DNA of 64,000 nt from SHZI01 sp964417725 (GCA_964417725.1 CAYQIV010000001.1:1-64000); one strand, 5' to 3'; numbered from the stretch's first letter, positions 23,901-33,067 are shown. Notes: a model not told the origin generated them from the letters alone. Program-made: numbers and translations.

Positions 23901-26183
23901 ATGCACGCAACCCGCAGACTCTGGCAAACCCTTGCCGCCGTTTTCGTTCTGTCATTCGCCGCCCTCGGCTGGATCGGTCGCGAAATCCATCTGGCTGCCC
24001 CGCCGATCCCCCGGGCGGTTGCCGCCACGGATGGATCGATGGTCTTCACCGGCGACGAGATCCGGCGAGGCCAGCAGGTGTGGCTGGCTGCCGGCGGTCA
24101 GCAGCTCGGTTCAGTTTGGGGACATGGCGGTTATGTCGCGCCGGACTGGTCTGCCGACTGGCTGCACCGCGAAGCCCTGGACCTGCGCGAACGGCACGCC
24201 ATGGCCCGCCATGGCATGGCCTACGCCGAACTCACCCTCGAGCAGCGGGGTGCTCTCGATGCGCGGCTCCGGCACGAGATGCGCCGCAATACCTGGTCGG
24301 AATCGGCGCAGACCATCACCGTGTCCACGGCGCGCGCGGCGGCGATCAACGCCGTCGCGGAGCACTATGCCGGGCTTTTCGGCACTGCGGCGGCGCTGGA
24401 CACCCTGCGTGAGCAGTATGCGATGACCGGCAACATCATCCCTGACGCCGGGGACCGCCGGGCCCTGACCGCCTTTTTCTTCTGGTCGTCGTGGGCGGCC
24501 AGCACTGACCGGCCTGGAGAGACCGGGCTGTCCTACACCAGCAACTGGCCGCACGAGCCACTCGTCGGCAACACGCTGACCACCGGCAGCGCCGTGTGGT
24601 CGGTGGTCAGCATCGTGCTGTTGATCGCCGGCATCGCCGCCATGATCTGGTACCACGGCCGGCAGCACGAGCCGCCACCGCCGGCCACCCCGACGCACGA
24701 CCCGTTGCATGGCGTTGCGCCGACGGCTTCCATGCGCGCCACTCGCAAGTATTTCTTCATCGTCACGGCGCTGCTGTTGGCCCAGATCGGCATGGGGATC
24801 ATCACCGCCCACTACGCCGTCGAGGGGCAGGCGCTGTTTGGCCTGCCATTGGCGGAACTCCTGCCCTACGTCGTCAGCCGCACGATCCATACACAGGTCG
24901 GCATCTTCTGGATCGCCACCGCCTGGCTGGCCACCGGCCTCTATATCGCACCGCTGCTTTCCGGTCAGGAACCCCGCCTGCAACGGTTGGGCGTCGATGT
25001 GCTGTTCTGGGCACTGATCGCCATCGTCGTCGGCTCGACGGCCACGGGCTGGCTCGGCACCCTGCAGTCGCTGGGTACCGACTGGGCCTTCTGGATCGGC
25101 AATCAGGGACTGGAATTCACCAGCATGGGACGCGTGTGGCAGGTGCTGCTCTTCATCGGCCTGCTGTTCTGGTTGTTCCTGCTGGGTCGGGCCCTGTGGC
25201 CAGCACTGCAGCAACCCGGGGAGACCCGCGGCCTGATCGCGATGGTGTTCCTCGCCGCGACCTGCATCGGCGGCTTCTATGCCACTTCGCTGGTCTGGAA
25301 CCAAGAAACCCACTATTCGATGATCGAGTACTGGCGCTGGTGGCTGGTCCATCTGTGGGTCGAGGGTTTCTTCGAGGTTTTCGCCACGGCGGTGATCGCG
25401 CTGATCTTCACCCGCATCGGACTGATCCATGCCAGCACCGCCAACAAGGCCATCGTCCTCGAGACGGTTGTCTTCCTCTTCGGCGGCATCCTCGGCACGC
25501 TGCATCATCTCTACTTCACCGGCACGCCCACTTCGGTGATCGCCGTCGGTGCCGTGTTCTCGGCGCTGGAGGTGGTTCCCCTCGCCTTGATCGGGATCGA
25601 GGGCTACCAGACTTACCGGCGCAGCCAGGCGGCGCCGTGGGTTGCAGCCTACCGCTGGGCGATCATGTGTTTCGTTGCCGTCGGCTTCTGGAACGTCGTC
25701 GGCGCCGGTTTGCTCGGCTTCGCCATCAACCCGCCGGCGTCGCTGTACTTCGTCCAGGGGCTCAACCTGACACCGGCCCATGGCCACGCCGCCCTGTTCG
25801 GCGTCTATGGCATGCTCGGCATCGGCCTGATGCTGTTCTGTCTTCGCGGGCTATACCCCCATCGCCTCCACGCCGACCACTTGCTGGCACCGGCCTTCTG
25901 GTGCCTCAACGCGGGCCTGGCGATGATGGTCTTCATGTCGCTGCTGCCTGCCGGCATCTATCAGGCCGTGGCCAGCATCAGCGAGGGCCTGTGGTACGCA
26001 CGTTCTCCCGAAATCATCCATTCACCGACCATGGAGTTTCTGGTGTGGCTGCGGGTGCCGGGCGATGTGGTCTTCGCCATCGGCGCTGCCTTCCTGGGCG
26101 CCTATATGCTCAAACTGTCGGGCTTGCGCAGGCAGGATGCCCGGCCAGATGAACTTCTCGCTCAGGGCACCAAGCCGGCCTGA
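23901..26183 (+). CDS. norZ: quinol-dependent nitric oxide reductase qNOR
   Basis: 760 residues. The N-terminal extension (about 1-240, one anchor helix then a soluble NorC-like domain without a heme CxxCH) is followed by the NorB-type 12-helix core. Conserved haem-copper-like elements include SRTIHTQVGIFWIATAWLA, LVWNQETHYSMIEYWRWW, LHHLYFTGTP (the His-His pair) and LTPAHGHAALFGVYG. The enzyme reduces 2 NO to N2O using quinol in the inner membrane. Ending in a strong terminator and preceded by NsrR-like sites, it forms a single-gene transcript for NO detoxification; nitrite reductase genes are absent here. Confidence 0.95.
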   Translation: MHATRRLWQTLAAVFVLSFAALGWIGREIHLAAPPIPRAVAATDGSMVFTGDEIRRGQQVWLAAGGQQLGSVWGHGGYVAPDWSADWLHREALDLRERHAMARHGMAYAELTLEQRGALDARLRHEMRRNTWSESAQTITVSTARAAAINAVAEHYAGLFGTAAALDTLREQYAMTGNIIPDAGDRRALTAFFFWSSWAASTDRPGETGLSYTSNWPHEPLVGNTLTTGSAVWSVVSIVLLIAGIAAMIWYHGRQHEPPPPATPTHDPLHGVAPTASMRATRKYFFIVTALLLAQIGMGIITAHYAVEGQALFGLPLAELLPYVVSRTIHTQVGIFWIATAWLATGLYIAPLLSGQEPRLQRLGVDVLFWALIAIVVGSTATGWLGTLQSLGTDWAFWIGNQGLEFTSMGRVWQVLLFIGLLFWLFLLGRALWPALQQPGETRGLIAMVFLAATCIGGFYATSLVWNQETHYSMIEYWRWWLVHLWVEGFFEVFATAVIALIFTRIGLIHASTANKAIVLETVVFLFGGILGTLHHLYFTGTPTSVIAVGAVFSALEVVPLALIGIEGYQTYRRSQAAPWVAAYRWAIMCFVAVGFWNVVGAGLLGFAINPPASLYFVQGLNLTPAHGHAALFGVYGMLGIGLMLFCLRGLYPHRLHADHLLAPAFWCLNAGLAMMVFMSLLPAGIYQAVASISEGLWYARSPEIIHSPTMEFLVWLRVPGDVVFAIGAAFLGAYMLKLSGLRRQDARPDELLAQGTKPA

Positions 26184-26204
26184 TCCACCGGGCTGAGGCA
26201 TAAT

Positions 26205-26237
26205 GGGGCGTCCGTGCCGGCACGGACGCCCCTTTTT
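26205..26237 (+). terminator. intrinsic terminator of norZ
   Basis: GGGGCGTCCGTGCC (26205-26218) is followed directly by its exact complement GGCACGGACGCCCC (26219-26232), and then TTTTT (26233-26237). This is a textbook rho-independent terminator, 22 bases after the norZ stop, which separates it from nsrR. Confidence 0.92.
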
Positions 26238-26268
26238 CATGCCAACCGGTTGACCACGCGGAGACAGC

Positions 26269-26721
26269 ATGCGGCTCACGGCCTTCACGGACTACAGCCT
26301 GCGGGTACTCACCTATCTGGCGGTGGAGCCTGAACGGCGCGCGACGATCGCCGAGATCGCCGCCGCCTTCGCGATCTCGGAAAACCACCTGATGAAGGTG
26401 GTGCACTTTCTCGGCAAGAATGGTTTCCTGACCAACGTGCGTGGCAAGGGGGGTGGCATGACGCTGGCCAAGCCGGCCAGGGAAATCAACGTCGGCGACG
26501 TTGTTCGCCTGACGGAAGCTGATGCCCTGCCGGCCGAGTGTTTCGACTGCACCACCAACACCTGCGTCATCACGCCCGCCTGTCAGTTGCGTAAGGTGCT
26601 GAACGAGGCGGTGGATGCGTTTTATGGCGTGCTCGGCGCCTACACGCTCGACGACCTGGTCCACGAGCGCCGCCGGCTGTCGCGCATCCTCGACATCCCC
26701 ATCGTCCACGTCAGGGTCTGA
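26269..26721 (+). CDS. nsrR: NsrR, NO-sensing Rrf2-family repressor
   Basis: 150 residues. The Rrf2 winged helix starts MRLTAFTDYSLRVLTYLA, with Asp8 conserved, the residue that ligates the cluster in NsrR. AISENHLMKVVHFLGKNGFL is the recognition region. The cluster motif is ECFDCTTNTCVITPACQL with Cys91, Cys94, Cys99 and Cys105; the set includes the three Cys expected in NsrR. NO attack on the [4Fe-4S] cluster would release DNA and switch on norZ and probably ric. It follows the norZ terminator and so must use its own promoter in the 26238-26268 gap or nearby. Confidence 0.92.
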   Translation: MRLTAFTDYSLRVLTYLAVEPERRATIAEIAAAFAISENHLMKVVHFLGKNGFLTNVRGKGGGMTLAKPAREINVGDVVRLTEADALPAECFDCTTNTCVITPACQLRKVLNEAVDAFYGVLGAYTLDDLVHERRRLSRILDIPIVHVRV

Positions 26722-26796
26722 GGCGGGAAGAGCGGTTGCCGCCGACCGGCAGCAGCGGTGCATGCCCACGCCACGGTCGAGCGCCGGGCGCCGACC

Positions 26797-27690
26797 TCAG
26801 GCCTTGCTGTTGCCGCCCGCCGGAGGCCTGTCGACGATGCGTCGCGCCGGACTGATGATCGCCAGCACGATGACGACGACCAGTGCAACCAGCACCAGGC
26901 TGATCTCGAGGGCATATTCCTGCGGCTTGACCCAGAACTCGGCCAGCTTGCCCCACTTCTCCAGGATCTCGTTGACGTTATAGGCGATGATCGCCGTGGG
27001 AATGGCGTAGCGCAGCGCCGGCGCCATGCGCTGGAACCACCACAGGCGCTGGATCAGGTAGGCCGCCCAGATGATGAAGAAGCCAAGCGACGCCCACGTA
27101 AACCAGTGGTCGACGCCGAGGATGTCGGGGTTGTAGCAGAGCAGCAACCAGATGTAGCAGAACCACGTGACGTAGATCGTCTCCATGGCGACGATCGAGG
27201 CAATGTTACGGCTCTGTACCGAACTGCGTTCACCGGGGTACAGGTGAAGGTTGCGATGCAACCACATGAACATGTTGCAGCGCGTGTCCTTGTTGAAGAA
27301 AAAGAACATCAGCGAGGCCATCATGACGCCGATAGACGACAGCATGACCCGGTATTCGGGCAGCGTCGGCTTGGCGCCCCACATGACTTCCTCGACGCCG
27401 ATCTGGTCAGCGACGTAGACAAAGCTGAATTCGATCCATGACAGCCAGATCAGGCTGCCGCCGCCGAAACCCAGCAGCGTGGCGGCATTCTCGGACTTGT
27501 TGCGACCGACCCAGACCATGACCGCACCGAGCGCCCCGACCCAGAAGGACACGGCGAACACATCCTCCTTGAACCAGCTGTGCTCCATCAGGTACATGAC
27601 CGTGTGCCCCAGGCCCTGCCAGATGTAGACGATCAGCAGGGCGATGACCGCCGGCAGTGGTGCCTGGTAGAGCTTCTTGAACTGCGACAT
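26797..27690 (-). CDS. eight-helix membrane protein of unknown function beside the NO module
   Basis: 297 residues from the ATG at 27690 (GGAGAAGGAC upstream). About eight membrane helices are visible: roughly residues 13-35, 43-62, 70-95, 111-131, 162-185, 194-215, 225-243 and 260-282. They are rich in Trp, Tyr and Met. His occurs in helix-edge positions (GLGHTVMYLMEHSW, MWLHRNLHLYPGERSS), which could bind metal or haem, but no known motif is complete. It is not NnrS, NorB or a cytochrome that I recognise. It converges with nsrR (75-base gap), so shared function is only a guess. Confidence 0.65.
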   Translation of the reverse strand: MSQFKKLYQAPLPAVIALLIVYIWQGLGHTVMYLMEHSWFKEDVFAVSFWVGALGAVMVWVGRNKSENAATLLGFGGGSLIWLSWIEFSFVYVADQIGVEEVMWGAKPTLPEYRVMLSSIGVMMASLMFFFFNKDTRCNMFMWLHRNLHLYPGERSSVQSRNIASIVAMETIYVTWFCYIWLLLCYNPDILGVDHWFTWASLGFFIIWAAYLIQRLWWFQRMAPALRYAIPTAIIAYNVNEILEKWGKLAEFWVKPQEYALEISLVLVALVVVIVLAIISPARRIVDRPPAGGNSKA

Positions 27691-27792
27691 GTCCTTCTCC
27701 CGGAGATTCGGCGCGTGCTTCCTCCTCAAGGGTAGCCGTTAACGGGTGGCCGGTAAAAGGGCCGCCGGCGCGGCGTATAACCGCAGGCCGTT

Positions 27793-28086
27793 TCAGCCCA
27801 CGCTTTGGTCATTGGCGCCGCATGCCGGGCAGCCGGCCTGCGTCAGCAGCGGCTTGTAGAGCGATGCGTCAAGTGCGGCACGCCAGAACCACCGGCTGCC
27901 GCAACCGGGGCAGCGAATCATCAGACAACCATAGGCATACCCCACCACAGCCACCACGGTACCGGTGGTCCATGACATGCCGAGCGTCTCGACCAAAGGC
28001 AGGAAGCTGCCGCCCAGAAGGAGACACAGCGCCAGCACGAACTTCCAGCGCTGGCCTGTCCGAAAGATCACCGAATTCTCCAGCAT
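27793..28086 (-). CDS. small membrane protein with C-terminal zinc ribbon
   Basis: 97 residues from the ATG at 28086, which has GGGAG seven bases upstream; longer starts give non-protein-like sequence. Two hydrophobic segments (about 15-33 and 38-54) are followed by MIRCPGCGSRWFWRA and AGCPACGANDQ, two CPxCG knuckles that form a zinc ribbon. Such small proteins often bind RNA, protein or metal at the membrane; no family is recognised. It lies upstream of the eight-helix membrane gene on the same strand with a 102-base gap. Confidence 0.6.
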   Translation of the reverse strand: MLENSVIFRTGQRWKFVLALCLLLGGSFLPLVETLGMSWTTGTVVAVVGYAYGCLMIRCPGCGSRWFWRAALDASLYKPLLTQAGCPACGANDQSVG

Positions 28087-28265
28087 GCGCATACTCCCTG
28101 GTGTTTCCATCGCGATATTGCCGTCCACCCTCAATCGGTGTCCGCAGCAGGCCTCGTGGCCGGCCACCGGGCATGGCGTTCGCCTGACCCGCACACACCG
28201 CGGGCTGAAACCATAGCGCAATGGCCGGCGAATTCCCCAGCCACACATCAACATCCGGCATACCG

Positions 28266-28973
28266 ATGACACACGGCATCCATTCCCTGGCTGTTTCGTT
28301 CTGGATTGGCCTGTCCCTGACCCTGCCAGGCACGGCCAACGCGGATACGCGCCTCGCGCAATTCCAGGGCACCGCATGGCGGCCGGATGGCAGTGTGGCC
28401 TACCAGGAGAGACATACCCGTCAGGTTGCCGATGGCAGGCTGCAGATCACCACCACCGAGTACCGCGGCCCCACGGGCACACTGATCGCAACCATGGTGT
28501 CCGATTACCGGCGCAGCGTTGCCATGCCGACCTACGACTTCATCGACCACCGGACCGGCTACCGCGAGGGCCTGCGGCACGCCGACGGGGCCTATGTCAT
28601 CTACCACCAGTCCCCCGGCAAACCCGAGGAAACGGCATCCGTACAGCCCGACGAGGCGCTCTTTTCGTGTCAGGGCTGGCATTACTACCTGGTCGACAAC
28701 CTGGACGTGCTGTCGCGAGAAAAGATCGGCCTGCGCCTGATCCTGCCCAGCGAACTGCGCGCTTACCGTTTCGAGGTCGGCCAGTCGCGCAGCGACGGCC
28801 GGCGCATCGAGGCCTATCTCACCCTCCAGAACTGGTTCCTGCGTCTTTTCGCACCGCGGCTTCGGCTGGTATACGACCGCGAGCAACGCGCACTCATCGA
28901 GTATGAAGGCATATCCAATATCCTCGACGAGGCCGGCAAGCGCCAGAGCGTGCGGATAACCTACCAATATTGA
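28266..28973 (+). CDS. exported protein of unknown function
   Basis: 235 residues from the ATG at 28266, chosen because it gives a good signal peptide (about residues 1-26, ending GTANA before DTRLAQFQG). The mature domain of about 210 residues has alternating strands (ITTTEYRGPTGTLIATM, PTYDFIDHRTGYREGL, RIEAYLTLQNWFLRLF) and no cysteine pair. A conserved feel and compositional normality suggest a real periplasmic protein, perhaps lipid- or sugar-binding, but nothing proves it. It is convergent with the EamA transporter gene 31 bases downstream. Confidence 0.6.
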   Translation: MTHGIHSLAVSFWIGLSLTLPGTANADTRLAQFQGTAWRPDGSVAYQERHTRQVADGRLQITTTEYRGPTGTLIATMVSDYRRSVAMPTYDFIDHRTGYREGLRHADGAYVIYHQSPGKPEETASVQPDEALFSCQGWHYYLVDNLDVLSREKIGLRLILPSELRAYRFEVGQSRSDGRRIEAYLTLQNWFLRLFAPRLRLVYDREQRALIEYEGISNILDEAGKRQSVRITYQY

Positions 28974-29004
28974 ACATTAAGCCAAGCCGGCCGGGCAACG
29001 GCCC

Positions 29005-29880
29005 TCATGCCTTCGTCACCCGGGCGCGCCAACCGGGCACCACGGTTACCAACGCAATGCCCACGAGGACGACGAAACCATCGACAAGCATGGACCAGGT
29101 CACCCGTTCACCCAGCACCAGCCCGCCCCAGAGCATCGCAAATCCGGGAATCATGAACGCCACCGTCATCGCCCGCGTGGGGCCGATACGCAGCAGCAGA
29201 CGAAAATAATGGATGTTGGGGATGCTGGTGCAGAGCACCGCCAGCAGCAGCGCTGCAGTCCATGCCCGCAAGGAAGGCCACTGGTCCGGCCATTGCCACA
29301 GCGCGGGCACCCCGAGCATCAGCGCGGCAAAGCTGAAACTGCCTGCCGTCGTGACCCATGAACTGACTGCCGACAGGTGGCGTTTGACATAACTCGCGGA
29401 TACCCCGTACATCAGGCTGCCCGTCAGGCCCGCCAGGATGGCGATGCCGGTATCGGTGCCCGGCGACTCACCCACCAGCATGATCACGCCACCGAAGCCG
29501 ATGCACAGTCCCGCAATGGCGATCACACCGAGGCGTTCCCGCAGCCAGAACCCGGCGACGAGCGCGGCGAACAGGGGCGCGGTGGCATTCAGGATGGCGG
29601 CAAATCCGGCCGTGACGTGCAACGTGGCGAGCGCAAAAAGCGGAAACGGAATCGCCGCGTTGACCGCCCCGAGCACGAACAGATGGCGCGCGTGCGTGCG
29701 AAACTGCGGCCACTCACCCCGTTGGCGCAGAAAGGGCAGCAGCACGAGAGCGCCGACGGCCACACGCAAGGCGATGAGCGGCACCGGGCCGAACTCGGGC
29801 ACGGCAATGCGCAGGAAAAGGAACGACCCACCCCACATGGCGGCCAATGCGACGAGCTGCAGGACATCACCTGGGCGCAT
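29005..29880 (-). CDS. EamA/DMT-family transporter
   Basis: 291 residues, ten helices in two EamA repeats. Repeat 1 begins LVALAAMWGGSFLFLRIA and has FALATLHVTAGFAAILNATAPLFAAL. Repeat 2 begins ILAGLTGSLMYGVSASYVKR and has MIPGFAMLWGGLVLGERVTW. This is the drug/metabolite transporter pattern; substrates range from amino acids to metabolites and cannot be inferred. Monocistronic, divergent from the FieF-like gene. Confidence 0.88.
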   Translation of the reverse strand: MRPGDVLQLVALAAMWGGSFLFLRIAVPEFGPVPLIALRVAVGALVLLPFLRQRGEWPQFRTHARHLFVLGAVNAAIPFPLFALATLHVTAGFAAILNATAPLFAALVAGFWLRERLGVIAIAGLCIGFGGVIMLVGESPGTDTGIAILAGLTGSLMYGVSASYVKRHLSAVSSWVTTAGSFSFAALMLGVPALWQWPDQWPSLRAWTAALLLAVLCTSIPNIHYFRLLLRIGPTRAMTVAFMIPGFAMLWGGLVLGERVTWSMLVDGFVVLVGIALVTVVPGWRARVTKA

Positions 29881-30041
29881 GCCGGCGCAAAGGTCCGTTG
29901 GGAAAGCACATGATACGGGGACTCAGTCTACCCTGCGGCAACGGCGGCGGCCATGCACTGGCGGCCACCTGACCGGGGGTGTCGCGGCGGCACAGGCCTG
30001 CTAGGCTTCGCCCCTCCGCAACCCGACCACCAGAGGCAAAC

Positions 30042-30983
30042 GTGACCCCGCCGGGCAGACGAGACCCGAAAAGCGCCAGACTGATCCGCTCGGCCACTTA
30101 CGCCTCGGTGCTGGTCGCCAGCTCGCTCATGCTGGTCAAGGTGTGGGCCTGGCTGGCAACGGATTCGGTTGCCCTGCTCGGCTCACTGGCCGACTCGCTG
30201 CTCGACACCCTGTCATCGTGCCTGACTTTCTGGGCGGTGCGCTATTCGCTGGCACCTGCGGACAGCGAACACCGGTTCGGCCATGGCAAGGCAGAAGGTC
30301 TTGCAGCCCTCCTGCAATCGGTTGTCATCGCCGGCTCCGGGATCTACGTCAGCATCGAGGCGGTCGGCCGGTTGCTGAACCCGGCACCGATCAGCCAGCC
30401 ATCACTGGGTATCGCCGTCATCGGCGGGGCAACGTTGGCCACCATCGCCCTGGTGAGCTACCAGCATTTCGTCGCACGCCGTACGGGCTCGGTCGCCATC
30501 GTTGCCGACGCCATGCATTACAAGGTCGACGTGCTGGTCAACCTCGGCGTTGCCGGCGCAATCACCGTCACCGCCACGACCGGCTGGCAGCTCGTGGATC
30601 CGCTGGTCGGGCTGGCGGTCAGCGCCTACATCATCCGTGGGGCATGGGGCATCGGCAACCAGGCGCTGGGCATTCTGCTCGACAAGGAAATCCCGTTGGC
30701 AGACCGCCAGCGTATACGCGAAATGGCCCGCCGACATCCCGAGGTGCTGGGATTCCACGACATGCGCACGCGCCACGGCGGTTCGCACTACATCATCCAG
30801 TTCCATCTGGAGATGGACCCGGCGATCTCGTTGCTGCGGTCCCACGAGATCCTCGACGAAGTAGAGGCGGCAATCCGCAAGGCCTATCCAGGCTGTGAGA
30901 TCATCATCCATGCCGACCCGCTCGGGCTGGCTGAACGTCGTGATGGTTTCGAAGAATCGCTGCATGTTGCACGCAATGCCTGA
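30042..30983 (+). CDS. fieF: FieF-type cation diffusion facilitator
   Basis: 313 residues from a GTG at 30042 (AGAGGCAAAC upstream). Helix 2 carries LLGSLADSLLDTLSS, the Asp-x3-Asp metal site, and helix 5 VADAMHYKVDVLVN, the HxxxD site; these are the Zn/Fe tetrahedral ligands of FieF/YiiP. No His-rich loop is present, in contrast to the DmeF-type gene at 21882. The C-terminal domain has HDMRTRHGGSHYIIQFHLEM and IIIHADP, typical of the dimerising cytoplasmic part. It exports Fe(II)/Zn(II) against protons. Its stop overlaps the next gene. Confidence 0.9.
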   Translation: MTPPGRRDPKSARLIRSATYASVLVASSLMLVKVWAWLATDSVALLGSLADSLLDTLSSCLTFWAVRYSLAPADSEHRFGHGKAEGLAALLQSVVIAGSGIYVSIEAVGRLLNPAPISQPSLGIAVIGGATLATIALVSYQHFVARRTGSVAIVADAMHYKVDVLVNLGVAGAITVTATTGWQLVDPLVGLAVSAYIIRGAWGIGNQALGILLDKEIPLADRQRIREMARRHPEVLGFHDMRTRHGGSHYIIQFHLEMDPAISLLRSHEILDEVEAAIRKAYPGCEIIIHADPLGLAERRDGFEESLHVARNA

Positions 30984-32262
30984 ACGCCGGCTGCCCTGCG
31001 GACGGCGGTGTGCGCGTGGCGCGACGCGCCTGATCCTGATCGGGCTGCTCGGGACCGGTACGGCAGCACCCCTCCCCGCGCTGGCGGTCACTTCCAGCGA
31101 GCTGCACTACACCCTGACGCTGCGCGCCGGCGAGACACATGCCGACGGCTGGATCGACCTCCGGCAACGCGATGGCACCTTCAGCAAAATCCGGCTCGAC
31201 CGCACTTTCCTCAGTCACGTGAAAGCCGATGGCCAGATCGAAGAGGATGGCATGACGCTGCACTGGTCACCGCCGGCCCGCGGCGGGGCGCTCCGCTATT
31301 CCGTGCTGCTCGACCGTGATCGCAACGGCCACAACGGGTCATCGAAACGAAGCGCCGTCACCCCTCGCTGGGCGTTGCTGCGTGCCGACCATGCATTCCC
31401 GGTGCGCGGCTGGACGCGGAAAACCCAAACGCCCTACACGGCCACACTGCGCGTGCGCACGCCGTCGGGCTGGCGCCAGGTTACGCCATACGGGCCACCC
31501 GACGGCACGGACTACACCATCCGCAACCCGGGCACCCGGCTTGGCCGCCCGCTGGGCTGGGTCATCGCCGGTGACATCGCCACACGCGAAGACACCATCG
31601 GCGGTGTCGACATCAGCATTTCCGCACCACGCGGCGAGCAACTGCCGAGGATTCCGATGCTCGCCCTGCTGCGCTGGACACTGCCCACGCTGGCACCGAT
31701 CGCCGGTCGGCTGCCCGACCGCGTCAATATCGTCAGCGCCGGTGAACCGATGTGGCGTGGCGCGCTGTCGGCACCGAATTCGATCTACATCCATGTCGCC
31801 CGCCCACTGATCAGCCAGAACGCCACCAGCACCCTGCTCCACGAGATGCTCCACGTCATGCTTTTCGACCTCGATACCGCGCATGACGAGGACTGGATCG
31901 ACGAGGGCCTTGCAGAGTACCTGTCCCTGAAGGCGCTGAAGAGGTCCGGAACCATCCCGGAGGCGCTTTTCCAGGAATCCATTGCAACGTTCCGCAAGCG
32001 CAGCGCGGCAACCCTCGACCTGCGCGGCACCAGCGTCTGCTGCGAGGTGACGGCACGGGCGGTCACCATTTTCCACGACCTTGACGAAGAGATTGCCCGG
32101 GAGACACAGCGCAGCGCAGACATCCTGACGCTGGTGCGCCGGCTTCTCGACGACGGTCGACCGGTCGATGGGCCCGTTTTACGTAACGCAGCAGCGACGC
32201 TGCTTGGCCGCCCGTCAAAAGTGCTCGCGAACCAACCGCTGCCCCGCCAGCCCCCGCCCTGA
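30976..32262 (+). CDS. exported HExxH metallopeptidase-like protein
   Basis: 428 residues from the ATG at 30976, which overlaps the fieF stop; an ATG at 30964 is also possible. A basic start and hydrophobic stretch (RLILIGLLGTGTAAPLPALA) predict export. NATSTLLHEMLHVMLFDLDT contains HExxH and, about 20 residues on, WIDEGLAEYLSL gives the Glu ligand, a gluzincin arrangement reminiscent of M61/aminopeptidase-like folds. The N-terminal half (about 35-220) is beta-rich as in M61-type proteins. A Cys-Cys pair (TSVCCEVTARA) follows. The substrate is unknown; coupling to fieF hints at an envelope metal context only by position. Confidence 0.65.
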   Translation: MPERRLPCGRRCARGATRLILIGLLGTGTAAPLPALAVTSSELHYTLTLRAGETHADGWIDLRQRDGTFSKIRLDRTFLSHVKADGQIEEDGMTLHWSPPARGGALRYSVLLDRDRNGHNGSSKRSAVTPRWALLRADHAFPVRGWTRKTQTPYTATLRVRTPSGWRQVTPYGPPDGTDYTIRNPGTRLGRPLGWVIAGDIATREDTIGGVDISISAPRGEQLPRIPMLALLRWTLPTLAPIAGRLPDRVNIVSAGEPMWRGALSAPNSIYIHVARPLISQNATSTLLHEMLHVMLFDLDTAHDEDWIDEGLAEYLSLKALKRSGTIPEALFQESIATFRKRSAATLDLRGTSVCCEVTARAVTIFHDLDEEIARETQRSADILTLVRRLLDDGRPVDGPVLRNAAATLLGRPSKVLANQPLPRQPPP

Positions 32263-32374
32263 CGACAGGACCCTGTATGCCGCGCTGTGAGCCCGTACAC
32301 AGACAGGCAGGGTACGGCGGTTCACAGTGCGGGCTGGTCGCGGTCTGGCGACGACGCAGCCCTCCTGACCCCGC

Positions 32375-32734
32375 ATGCAGGCAACGATCCGGATCAACGC
32401 GCAGGCAAAAGCCCGATGCCGCGCCACACTCACCCGGCCGGGGGAGTGGCTGTTCCGCCGAATCTGGTTGCCCAAAGCACTGTATGAGGCCCTTCCCTGG
32501 CTTTATCTGGCGGGCGGTGGGGCCGCACTGGTTTCGGGGCTGCTGATGCCAGAACCGGTATGGATTTTCGGTTACCTGCTGCTGCCCGGCCTGGCGCTCA
32601 TCCACATGGGCCTTTACATCGGAACGCTCCGCCGTCGCGCCCGGCTGAAGCAGCGCCGGGCTCGTGCGCGGCCTGACAGGGTGGGCGGAAGGGTCGGCGG
32701 AATGTCACAATGCCTCCCTCGAGAACGCCACTGA
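32375..32734 (+). CDS. small two-helix membrane protein
   Basis: 119 residues. Two hydrophobic helices (about 40-60 and 66-86) are flanked by very basic segments: the N-terminus has RINAQAKARCRATLTRP, and the C-terminus RRRARLKQRRARARPDR. The basic tails suggest contact with membrane lipid or nucleic acid, though such composition is also common in overpredicted GC-rich frames. It lies 112 bases after the metalloprotease gene and 18 bases before the next small gene. No family recognised. Confidence 0.45.
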   Translation: MQATIRINAQAKARCRATLTRPGEWLFRRIWLPKALYEALPWLYLAGGGAALVSGLLMPEPVWIFGYLLLPGLALIHMGLYIGTLRRRARLKQRRARARPDRVGGRVGGMSQCLPRERH

Positions 32735-32752
32735 CACGGGTCAACCCCCCTC

Positions 32753-32998
32753 ATGCGCCGCCAACTCTGGTTCTTTTTCAGCTTGACCGCGGCCGGTCTG
32801 GCGGGAACCCCGCTGCTCGCCTATGCGGTGGGCACGCGACTCGCTGGCCGCTATGCGGGGGAGGGAGGTATCGGCGGTTACCTCGCCAGCATCTACAGCG
32901 GCGCGCTGCACGGCGAAATCCAGGCCCTGCCGGTTCTCCTGGCGGTACCGCTGCTGTTGCTGATCTGGCGGATTATTCTCAGTACCAGCTTCAGATGA
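32753..32998 (+). CDS. small two-helix membrane protein
   Basis: 81 residues. MRRQLWFFFSLTAAGLAG is a likely signal anchor, and ALPVLLAVPLLLLIWRIIL near the end is a second helix; a Gly-rich loop lies between. It probably belongs to a short transcription unit with the gene just upstream. No homology recognised. An AT-rich stretch follows (33001-33046) that is unlike the rest of the window. Confidence 0.5.
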   Translation: MRRQLWFFFSLTAAGLAGTPLLAYAVGTRLAGRYAGEGGIGGYLASIYSGALHGEIQALPVLLAVPLLLLIWRIILSTSFR

Positions 32999-33000
32999 TG

Positions 33001-33046
33001 ATCTCAACTAATTGTTTTTATTTATTAAAATCAAAACCCTTTGTCA
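33001..33046. other. AT-rich spacer between convergent genes
   Basis: Contains AATTGTTTTTATTTATTA and AAAATCAAAAC in an otherwise GC-rich sequence. No good stem precedes the T-run, so it is not a classic terminator. It could act as a rho-independent-like end in both directions or be a remnant of foreign DNA. Confidence 0.4.
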
Positions 33047-33067
33047 AAAGATGCGTCCGGAGCACCC

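Noticed and set aside
33001..33046. AT-rich patch as an intrinsic terminator
   Set aside because: T-runs exist but no GC stem precedes them on either strand.
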